This document shows positions 24,381 to 35,900 of a DNA stretch of 64,000 nucleotides, in pieces (the stretch's first letter is position 1; every line of letters begins with the position of its first letter). The notes beneath the pieces were generated by a model. That model had not been told where the DNA came from, searched no databases, and saw nothing but the letters and a program-made list of their open reading frames with translations. The DNA is from Glandiceps talaboti (Eukaryota > Hemichordata > Enteropneusta > Spengelidae): the NCBI RefSeq assembly GCF_964340395.1, contig NC_135564.1, positions 20,707,402 through 20,771,401 on the forward strand. The letters run 5' to 3'. The translations under genes and the position numbers were made by a program.

Positions 24381-25999
24381 ACATCAACAATTGTATCGAT
24401 TCTAACTTTTATGTGCGGCTTAGTTGTTTTAATTGGTGTATTGGATCCATCATTTACATGGAGTTTATGTTTTGACAAGTTAATACTTAAAATTGTATGT
24501 CTTTGCATGAACCCAAGTCTCATTCCTGATTGGCACTAACAAGCACACATGCACAGGTGTTATTTCGCAAGTTGTATCATTTGGATGTTTTGTTTATGAT
24601 ACATAAATGGTACAATTCTGTACAATGAACTGTTACAGTATTTGATTTTATATCAAGAGAAATGAATGTTGGATACAAGGTCTGTATTACACTTGTCTGT
24701 ATTATAAACTTTCTAACAAGCTACACTGTCAATTTCATGTTTTTGCAAAATTATTTGGAAACTTAATGTACATGTATGTTCAACCACTGTTATAGTAAAA
24801 GACTTTAATATACGTACAAGTTTTATTTTAACACAGGGAAGCAGAATGTACTCATCACCAACAGTCAAATGTTCATGTTATTCATTGTCATGTATACTCT
24901 TTGACATTGTTAGATTACATAACATAGTATTTAATTGTTTGGAAATTACAAAGTTTCAATATTCCACAAATATTTCCCCAATCAAAATAAATAGGAAAAA
25001 ACATGTTGTGTTTTAGATGCAATGCAAAACAAAATATGAAAGTCATGTCAGCAAACTTTACCATGACTACTGGATATTCTTTTGATGGAAAAGAGGCATA
25101 TATATGTGAATTCCAAATGGAAAGATTATTTAACAAAAAATCCTACTTATTGACAAGTGGTGGAAGTAAACAACAATTCAATGTAAGTTGTGCGTCAGAT
25201 TTTTTAGAATGTAATTTGATTTACATGTACAATGTGTAAGTGTCACGTTATGTGAGAACCAACTATGGCAGAGGAGTGGGTGTGTAGTATATCATTGGTA
25301 ACACAGACAATGCGTAGGGCAGACGTATTTTGTGTTGTCTTGAATGGACTGCACACAGCAATGTTCCACATGACTGATTGGCACTGTGTACCACTAAAAC
25401 TATACTACATCATTGAGTATGTGGACACTTATCTAGTATTGCATACTAAAAACTCTGTTGACAACACCATAGATGCATTATCTTGTGAAGCTTCTAGATC
25501 AATAAACACATGGATATGCTACTTGATTATGTCAAACACACAGCGTGTCAACATATTGACATGATAGTATAGGGGATAATACTTAACATAAATTTGACAA
25601 GTTCATCTGATTCCAGAGGTCACTGCATGACCCATGCAAAGGTCACAGTGACCCACATAAAAACAAGGCCAAGTCCAAAGTACACAATAGTTTTACCAGC
25701 CAGGTATTAAGTACTGAGTAGCCGGTAAGTAGCAGTAGACTGCATCACAGTATCTCAATTTTGTTAATCTGAAATGATAGCCTGGAAAATCTCTTATTTT
25801 GACATGGCTAATGTTCCATTACACTAGTATATAGGGTCCCTTGACGTTGTCTTGCTTCACAATGCTAACCATGGCAGCTATGAATTTGTATGTTGGCACC
25901 AGTTATGGTTGGGATGCAGGATACAGACAGTATCTGTCACAGGCACTTGAATCAATCCATCTCTTTATATTACCATACATTTCAAAAAATAGCGCCAAT
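24381..25999. other. Non-coding stretch with short unrecognised open frames
   Basis: Open frames at 25003-25239 and 25265-25564 match no family I know and have no splice or start context that supports them. Inverted AGGTCA pairs lie at 25617-25654 (separate entry). Confidence 0.4.
25617..25654. promoter_or_regulatory. Two inverted AGGTCA pairs, one a perfect IR3 (ERE-like)
   Basis: GGTCACAGTGACC at 25641-25653 is a perfect 13-bp IR3 palindrome, identical to the canonical oestrogen response element core. GGTCA-CTGCA-TGACC at 25618-25632 is a second inverted pair with a five-base spacer. Function is inferred only from the motif. Confidence 0.4.
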
Positions 26000-26330
26000 G
26001 GCTTTGTAGCACAACTGTATAGTTTTTAAAAATGTCTAGCCACATGCTGATCCATGCTACATTTTGTAGGTATACATAGGTTTTCATTTGCTGAATGACT
26101 ATCCAGTTGCCTATCCAACCAAGTTGTTTAATATCTTTGCAATATATGCAATCATTTGGCTGTTGCTATGGGCGTGGTCATGGTTGCTATGTATATTGGC
26201 ATGCAATTTTTGAATGTTTATCCATTTGTCTATTAATCCGTTATCTTTGCAATATACAAAATGTACATGATTATTTGGCTGTTGCTATGGGCGTGGTCTT
26301 GTTGCCATACAAGCTCAATAAACGAACATT
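26000..26330 (+). repeat. Dispersed repeat, copy A
   Basis: Its reverse complement is found at about 49460-49740. Shared blocks include GAATGACTATCCAGTTGCCT and GGCTGTTGCTATGGGCGTGG. The class is unknown. Sequence resembling the continuation (26340-26560) is weakly matched at 50500-50760. Confidence 0.65.
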
Positions 26331-27660
26331 GTTTGTTTAGGACAAAACCCCTTAGCCCTGCTCCCCCAAAACGTTCACAAGTGTGACATCACACGTTTAT
26401 ATATGATGTAAAGTAAACCATGATGAAAATTGAAGTGGTCACACCAGTATGACCAATGGAATGTAAAAACATGATGGTAAACATGAATTTCCAACCTTAT
26501 GAACCTTATCAACATCTCAATAGTAAATACAGATCTCATGCTGTTACACACACAAAGTACTAATTTCATCTATTCTCATAGTTACACCATCATAAAGACA
26601 CTCATATTTATGACACACTTCACAATTCAAAGCTTATTAAGAATGCTTTATTGACAAATTTAAAATTGATTTGACTTTATACTCTTTATGTTCAAAAAAT
26701 TGATTATTAAAATTAAATAACATTCAGATACCTTACTGTTGATATTACATTGAATACTACAAACAAATGATTTATGTAAATCAGGTGTAATCATAAGATA
26801 TTGGAAGGAAAATCAGTACCTTACTCAAGAAAATTACATGATGATGGTGTTGTCACGATATCATTAAACTTTATTTAGTGTAAACATTTCATCGCCATGT
26901 ATAAATATTAGCTGCTAATTATATGATGGTGCTGTTTTGTAAACTATTTCATATGTGAGACATAGTAAAATAGTCAACTCTTGGGCTCAGGGGTGTCATC
27001 AAGTGTTTGAAATAAGTGATGGGGGGGGGGGGGGTTCTTAAGTAACACATTTTGTTGATGAAGCATTTAGAATCACCTTTAACTATATCTAAGTATGTAG
27101 CTATTCAAACAACAATGCACACATGGAATATTAGTTTTTACATTCGACATAAAAATAAAGGTTTTAAAACTCGTTATAATATTTAGCAAAAGTCTTGCTA
27201 TATTGTATATTGTATTCTTTACTGTAATATTTCAGATCTGATATTGACTTAAACAGTGAACAATATTGAACAGTGGGTAAAAGACTATTATGGCAATATA
27301 TACTATAGTATTCAGTATGGCAGTATATTATATATCATGGCAGTTTTTTTCCTGAGTTACAATTGGTCTAATTTCTTGCAAATCATTACTAAGTGTTCAA
27401 AACTTTGGCAGTGACAGAAATCAAATAATTATATTGAATACATTCATGTAAACATATAATGTAGGTTTTATTATTTCAGCGAAACAAAAATATCTGGTGT
27501 TATCGTGAAAGCAAAGATATCTTAATATATTTGTCATTTAAATTGAATAAATGACTCTATTGTACATGTGCAGCTAAACAATACATGTATACAAAATTTT
27601 GGATACTTCATGTAAAAATTAAAATCAGATCCAAAAGGCACAATTTTAAGTGAAAATAAT
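26331..27660. other. AT-rich non-coding stretch
   Basis: I see no gene here; a G14 homopolymer lies at about 27020-27033. Distal POC5 3' sequence or intergenic DNA. Confidence 0.4.
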
Positions 27661-27694
27661 TGTATGAAGTGAAATGGTCAGGTGGTATTCAGCA

Positions 27695-28622
27695 GCTACA
27701 TGTAAGAGTGACTACACAAAACACATGGTGTCTGTGATCCTAGATGTAAGAGTGACTACACAAAACACATGGTGTCTGTGATCCTAGATGTAAGAGTGAC
27801 TACACAAAACACATGGTGTCTGTGATCCTAGATGTAAGAGTGACTACACAAAACACATGGTGTCTGTGATCCTAGATGTAAGAGTGACTACACAAAACAC
27901 ATGGTGTCTGTGATCCTAGATGTAAGAGTGACTACACAAAACACATGGTGTCTGTGATCCTAGATGTAAGAGTGACTACACAAAACACATGGTGTCTGTG
28001 ATCCTAGATGTAAGAGTGACTACACAAAACACATGGTGTCTGTGATCCTAGATGTAAGAGTGACTACACAAAACACATGGTGTCTGTGATCCTACATGTA
28101 AGAGTGACTACACAAAACACATGGTGTCTGTGATCCTACATGTAAGAGTGACTACACAAAACACATGGTATCTGTGATCCTACATGTAAGAGTGACTACA
28201 CAAAACACATGGTGTCTGTGATCCTACATGTAAGAGTGACTACACAAAACACATGGTATCTGTGATCCTACATGTAAGAGTGACTACACAAAACACATGG
28301 TGTCTGTGATCCTACATGTAAGAGTGACTACACAAAACACATGGTGTCTGTGATCCTACATGTAAGAGTGACTACACAAAACACATGGTGTCTGTGATCC
28401 TACATGTAAGAGTGACTACACAAAACACATGGTATCTGTGATCCTACATGTAAGAGTGACTACACAAAACACATGGTGTCTGTGATCCTACATGTAAGAG
28501 TGACTACACAAAACACATGGTGTCTGTGATCCTACATGTAAGAGTGACTACACAAAACACATGGTGTCTGTGATCCTACATGTAAGAGTGACTACACAAA
28601 ACACATGGTGTCTGTGATCCTA
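27695..28622 (+). repeat. Minisatellite, 44-bp unit, 21 copies
   Basis: The unit contains GTAAGAGTGACTACACAAAA and CACATGGTGTCTGTGATCCT. About the first nine copies join as TAGATG and the rest as TACATG, with a GGTATCTG variant only in the right half. It lies downstream of the POC5 stop and could be in or past its 3' UTR. Confidence 0.96.
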
Positions 28623-29960
28623 CTATGCAGCATGGCAGAGAAATCATTCTTGTAATATTAATAGCATCATCTTTTGGGACAATTGTGAACATTTTGATCA
28701 ATTTAAATTGCAAGAAAAGGACTAGATTGGAGCATAGATTTGCCCCTTTTGTGTAGGTTCAATGATTGGAGGAACACTGTTGATTTATGATGTTAGCATC
28801 AAGTGTTATAAATACTAAGGGTACACATATAATAACTGGAATGGTTAATATATAAAGAAGGCTTGCACACCATATGTTAGAGCGCCCTCTACCATTATGA
28901 TGATGCTAGAACTTTCATCTAACCAATTTGACATTTCATTTGCAAATGTTTGGCAGTAAGTGTTTACAACTGTTTACAGTAAGTCTTGTTACAGTAATCT
29001 TGGCAGTAAATGTTTACAGGAAGTGTTTATAGTCTTCACATTACTTTTGTCTATGACTGTACATATAAGTGTTTACAGTAACTTTTATCAGTAGCTTAGC
29101 ATGTACATGTAAGTGGAGATTTGAAATTTGCTATGTGTTACTGTATTAACATACAGTCTGTCAACAAATACAACTAACCTTGAGATATGTTAGTTACTGT
29201 ATTAAATGAGTCTTGCAGCAAATAAAGCTAATGAGTAGTCAAGTCTAGCATGCCTGTTTACAGTCTGTATTTGCATACCCATATTTTCTGTTCAGTAAAA
29301 TACAATGTCTTGGGATTATTTCATAGATGAAATGAAAGCCAGTCTAAATGTTACGTTATGCCATAACTGTTAAAGGAGATTGGAGCAAAACTAAAGCTGA
29401 AAATAATTGTTCATTTAAAACAGACACAGAATTTGATGTGACTATAGATACAAGACATTGGGGGAAAGATTACCAGTTTCTTGTATAAAACACCATTCTG
29501 TCAGACTACTACTAAATGTACATATTTTGTGAGATGACAAAGCATTTACAAAAAGGGAGTACATTGTACTCTAAATGTTATTCTACACCGTGACAACACA
29601 TGTCTACATCATTGGTTCTCCTGTGTTGAAATATGGGTCAAAATGCTCAAAATTGCCATCACTTTCCCTGATCTTGTAAAAAATATTAATGGCGATGGTA
29701 TAATTAAATTATTCCCAATATATTTCTTCATTCAGCTGGAAAATACTCGTGACCTAAGGGTCGTCATTGCGCGTCAAGCAACACATAGTGACAAGGGGCC
29801 CATAATTTCCTTGGCTGAATGAAGAAAAATATTTGGGAATAAGATCATATTATCATAGTTTTAGCTGAAAATATGGTAATGTAAAGATGAGTTACTGCTA
29901 CCAGTATTCAATGTAGTATTTGTAATGTAAGACTTTTAATTAGTATTTGAAGCTATGGCA
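28623..29960 (-). other. POC5 3' flank / 3' UTR
   Basis: This follows the POC5 stop at 29961 on the minus strand. I could not assign a polyadenylation site with confidence. It contains the dispersed repeat at 29585-29860. Confidence 0.4.
29585..29860. mobile_element. Dispersed inverted-repeat element, copy 1
   Basis: Matches 51905-52185 in the same orientation. A hairpin core lies at 29706-29846: TTCTTCATTCAGC on the left and GGCTGAATGAAGAA on the right, with TTATTCCCAA/TTGGGAATAA at the ends. Probably a MITE; no coding capacity. Confidence 0.7.
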
Positions 29961-32900
29961 TTACTGGACAACTTTCACTGTTTGAATATTTGGTGCAGCT
30001 AGTTGTAATTTCCCACCTGACTGTCCGGCTATCTTTCTTTGCGCAATACCAGTGCCCATGCTCTGTTGCCGTGGATACCGACTGGCTGTTGCATGACCCA
30101 AGGTTTGCTGGAATATGAAAGAAAGATATAGTGAACTGATTGTAGAAGAAATACTGATTAGTGAACTTTCAGCTAGGGATTACGGATTACTATTAAGGTG
30201 AGATTTAACCTGTTCACTGCACTGTTTAGTACATCATTAGCTGGTTGTACCTCCTAGCCCTTGTAACAACAGCTTGTCTTGAGATCATTCTAACAGCTAG
30301 TTATTACGAATGGAAAATGTTTGTCTAATAGCCTGGTGGATTACAGCATGCAGTGTCTACAATGACAACTAGTCAGATAGACTGTCGACAGTCGCTCGCG
30401 CCTTTATTCCTACGGTTTATCTAAAGTTAAGTCGTCGCCGCACTCCGATCCGGCACAACACTACTATAATCGCATACTGATATCGAGGGCTGAAGGCCAC
30501 AACTTAAGTTTAGATAAAATGTAGGAAAAAAAGGCACAAGCGACTGTCGACAGTCTACTAGTCAGACAGTCATTATTGAAATGAGTTATTATGTAAATGT
30601 ACATAATCTGAGATGATCACATGATTAGCATATAGTTAATGTAGTACATGTACATAATCTGAGATGTAAATTATTATGTAAATGTACATAATCTGAGATG
30701 ATCACATGATTAGAATAGTTTATGTAGTGGCATGTGATCATTTACATGTAAATGTGTCAAATTAACATTATACCATTCTGTGATAAAGGCAGCCTTACTT
30801 AATTCTATTTAATCTCATGATTCCACTTACCCACAATTTCTTCATTTTGGAGAAATTAAAAAAATTAAAAACCCTTCACGGAAAAAAACCCACAACGTCA
30901 CTAATTGTCAGGTGGTAACCTCACAAGTGCATATATATGAGTGAAAATAATCATTTATTACTGGAATTTAGGAAGTCAAAAAACCCACAATTCTAAGTTC
31001 CTTTCAGACTTTACCTGTCATTTTAAGTCATTCAGATTGTTAACGTATGATTATGAAGTGAAACTATCACCAACATGTACATAATTTAAATACTTACTTT
31101 TTTAAAACTTTTTTTTTTATATAACTGACTGACCCATCATTTCTAAGGTGTTACAATGGATTATCTCAACAACATAGTGAACAGGTTGGGTTAGATTAAG
31201 TATAGAAATAGGATGATACTACCAAGAATATACTCATAGAATGATTTGCTATAATCCTGGTTAAAGGCCCATGGACCAATACCAGGCTCTTGCATAAGTA
31301 TTATGTTACAGTGAAGCCATAAGGATTACCATGATAGGTTTATTATTTTGTTCTAGACCAACTATTTCCATACAACTCTACCAGACGACAGTTTTTCACA
31401 CGTCCTACAATTTTAATCCATATCTGAACTGGGTTGTCATGTCTTTACAAGTGCATTAAAGAAAGTCCTGAGTTTCCGGCTCTGGGTTTTGTAGGGTTAG
31501 TAAATGGTACCATAAGTGTACACAATGTAATCCCAGCTTACAGATTACTGTATTAACATTTCAAATCATTTACAGGAATTGACAAGTTACTCATGAACTA
31601 CAGTTATCTTTGTACAGGCCTTAGATGCAAAGTAGTCCTGGGTCCAAAGTAGAGTTTTCCAACTTTAGTTTGAGCACTATTGACATAGGAGCTTTATTTG
31701 GCCATTAATGGAGGAACTAATGATAAGCATGTTGTTGTTAAATTGTCTGAGTTTTATACAACTGCCCTACAGTGAACTGTTAACAACATGAAATTTTAAC
31801 AAATGAATTGGATTAATAAAACTTGGCTCAGCAGGTTTGTATTACACACCATGGTTTGACAACATCAATTTTATGGCATCTTTATGTGGACATGAAATGC
31901 CAGGAGAACTGGAAATTTGTTTGTGAATGTGAACTATTATGTAAAGGGGGTCCACAAAACTAGTCTTATCAAATGATGGAATGTAATACAAGCCTCTGCT
32001 GTTCCAACCAGCTGTCCAAAGTATTATTAATCCAATTCAGTTATTTTGCAACAGGTTCCATTCATCCATGGTCTGATGTCAGCAGTTGTATAATTTGGTC
32101 TAATCCTAAGATAAGACAGGGTGGATTCAGTGAACTACTTCTTAGTGGTGTGGTAAACTCATGTTCAATGTTCCATACTGTAGTCTGGATGCCAACGTGG
32201 TGTCTACCCCCCCCCCCCCCCCCCCCCCCACACACACACACATCTGGATGATTCAATGAAAACTATCCATATTGGGATCTAAAACAAAGTTAAAACTCAC
32301 AGCAGCACCCTCTTCAACACGAATCAGAAATCTTACCTCAGTTACTGGATGATGTCTTTCTACAAGCACTGAACTCATAGGGGGCGCTAGACCAACCCCA
32401 CTTAGTGATGCCTGTCCTGTTCTCATAGTCTCTGGTCTTGCAGTCACTTTAGCTGTTATAGTCTTAAGTGCCTTTTGAGATGTTGTAGTCCTTGTAGATG
32501 CCTACATAGAAATAAACAGACAAAATGCGTCAACATATACAAATAACGACAAAATATGTAAACACAGTTGATGCTATGCGAAGAAATTATGATTTTTTGT
32601 AAAATGGAATCAACATTTTGACTTTAACCATGAACCATAATATTTACAATAAACAGTCACTTCTACAGTAATCACTGTGACATTTACAGTAGACATTTTA
32701 TAAAATTTAAATATTTGGACAAAATGAAATTTTAGATTTCTATCAATCTTCCCTGACCTTTTTCAAATATTGGACTGTCCTGGCCAACACTACACTAAGT
32801 GTTTAAAGTGTACATGCAAAGGTACATACTTTTTTTCGTAATTATGTTTATTTTGCCTTAAAAATAAAGGAAATCGGGTTTGTAATAGTACAATATAATT

Positions 32901-35900
32901 CTAAGACGAGAAACTGCGCGAAAAATGAGGCACTCTTGGCTCAGCCACAGAGCACCTTCAGGTAAGTACCTCTCATTTGCATATGGATAGGACAGGATTT
33001 GGAACTTTATGACGTCACTTCGGGAACACAAATGCATTCGTCAGTGTATCTTTACATGTAAAGCCATTATGGTCGAACCAGAAGGTCAACTTCAAAACCC
33101 GTTTTCGCCAGAACCCGACGTTGAATATTGATCAGATTCCTCAAGCGTAGAGCAATACACTCCAGCATTAACATCTGATGGTGTGATTTAGCCAAATTCA
33201 TTCGAACCGACCGCTAGCAGTAACGATAGTTCCTCTGGTAGTGAATGAGTATGTCCTAGTGAAGCCGTGTTGTTTACATAAAGTGAATGCGTCCTTTGTT
33301 GACATAACTATTCAATGGGTGGAAAACAGCTCCTGCAGACAATGTAATCGAAACGAAAATTATGTAATATTTCCATACCCATCAAACATACAGAGAATGA
33401 GAATGGCTTCAAGAGTTCCCCATAATATTCTCTCATGTTGTTCAAATGTAGCGTGTCGTAACAGTACATTCAATCTATGACCATTCAAAATCTTTGCAAA
33501 AGTAGACCCACAAATTCGTTAGAGCAGAACGTTTTGTTGGATAACCGTCCCTCTTGAAAACTATGTGTACACGTACTTTATTTCATTTTTTACTGCGTTC
33601 ATTACCATCCACACAGTGACATGAAGTGGTTTCATCTTCTTTCAAAGCACAGCCCATGTTCACTGAAGCCGGCCGTACTGTGGTGTATTGTGTATTGTCT
33701 CCGACCATTTTTGTTGAAATCAAAACATACAATCGGACTACGCATTGTTTAAAAACAAATCATAATGCTATCGTAATGAAAATATTTTATGAAGCTAACT
33801 TGCTTTCCTGAAAACATCATTTCAAATTATTTTATTTGTCTTCCTTTTTTCGCTTTGATCATGGCATGGAAGTACTTCCATGATCATGGCTACACCGGTG
33901 GCGTGGAGAACCCTGCCCCGGTAACATTTACCGACTTTCACTGTATGGCGTCACTGTCCAGTTTTTACGTGATTTTAACTGCCTTCACCCATTATTACCT
34001 GCTCAGTTATATCACTCGGAAATGTGTGTAGGGTGATGTTTCACTGCGGGTGCTGCCGACAAAACACCAAGGAACCATTGTTGTCGGAAGACTAACCTGG
34101 TACACCACAATATGTACAGTTACAGTATATGGCAAGCGTAATTAGTAATTCATAAGTAAACATTACACAAAGGCTTAGAAGGCTTTTGTAACACGTGGGA
34201 CCTCAACATTTTTCGTGAGCTGGTTGCGGTGCCGAAGTTAGTCGAAGCACAGGGGATTAAGGGGGCAAGTATTTTTGCGACTTTCTTGCCAATGCGCGCA
34301 ATATTTAGAGGTATGAATGCAATTTCATTTATTTTTATGGCAAAATAAACATAATTACGAAAAAAAGTATGTACCTTTGCATGTACACTTTAATGGCGGT
34401 AGCAATAGGACCTTTACCTGTGTGAATTTATGTTATTTCATAACTTGAATGTTTAAACAATCTAAAGACATTGGTTCCATTCATTTTTACGTATCAGTAC
34501 TGAGTTAGCATTGATCTGGACTTTGGTGGAAGTGACACATGAGACTTGCAAGGCAATTTCTGCTTCTATTGTTATGGTAATTGTAAGGTCTGTTACAGTC
34601 ATAGCAGGGATCACCAAGGGCACAAAATGGCCTACGTACTTGTACTTTAAGTTCTGTTTCCATACTTTTTATGCTCTGTAACACTAGTAACACTAGAATA
34701 AAGTCAATTTTTGTTCATAAATTTGCAATCTTTAGGTATTCAAAAACAGTTTGTATGAAAACAAGAATTCCCATATTTCACGGTGAGAGAAAAATTATGT
34801 GAAAACAAGACCTCTGTGGCAAAGCAGTGTATGGTAGATTGAATTTCCTTTCATTTGCATAGATTACCCACAATGCCATGTTGTATGTTTAACATTGTCA
34901 ATGAAAGTCTCATATGTCCTTTCCATCTAAGTTTGGATCAATGCTAGGGCTGTGAGATAGTCTAATAATTTTTCAACATAAAACTTACAGTTCTTCTAGT
35001 TGTACCACTGACTGTCTGTGTAACTGTTCCAGTAGTTACTGCTTCTTGACTTGTAATTGTTCGACAACTGTCTGACATGGTTTGTGGTGGTGGACGTTGG
35101 TCATAACTACCTGCTGGTGGTGGTACACCTTGTAAATCATCTACAACATGGTGATTCTGGTCTCCAGACACTGAACCTACATTCACAAAATATAAGATAA
35201 GATAATACTTTATGGAGTCCCAATATTAAAGAGAAATTTAAATGCCTGCCACAAAACAGATATCAAAACAAACGGACTCAAGAAATAATAAACTCAAAAA
35301 CAAATACAATAATATACAATAAAATATGCAGTAAAATATGAAAAATAATACATCAACAGTAAAATAATTGTAAAACACAATGACTTCAAAATAAAATGTA
35401 CAGTTTCACTTAAAAGCGTGTAAGAAAAGAAACCAAACAATGTTAAAAGACTCATGTTGTTCTGTTAAAAAGTGTTATAGCTTGGGGAATAAAAACAGTT
35501 GGTATAACGGTTAGTGTGAGCAGCCTGCAACCTCAGCCTACCACTTCTGTTAATTCATAAATTAATTATAATTATCAATAATAATGATATTTGTTTGTAG
35601 TTTTGTCCTATGTAGTACATAGTACTTAAGTAGAGAGTTAGATTATTTGTATGTTGTAGTATTTACTGGTAATTTACAGGTAAAAACAACATATCACATT
35701 ACTTGCAGTGTTTCAGATATGTCTATTTCACTTTCAGGTATTTGTAAGGTTTCTGGTGGTGAAGAAGATCAACTGAGGCTGAAAGAGGAGGTAATTATTT
35801 TCTACCTCATAACGTTAGAATCCAATGGAATGAAAATATTATTTATGTCATTCCCTACTTCTAACTACAGTGTATGCCAATTCTATCTTTCAAGGTGTGT

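Noticed and set aside
25003-25564. Possible small genes of 78 and 99 codons
   Set aside because: No family motif, no supporting splice context and ordinary AT-rich composition; chance open frames are likely.
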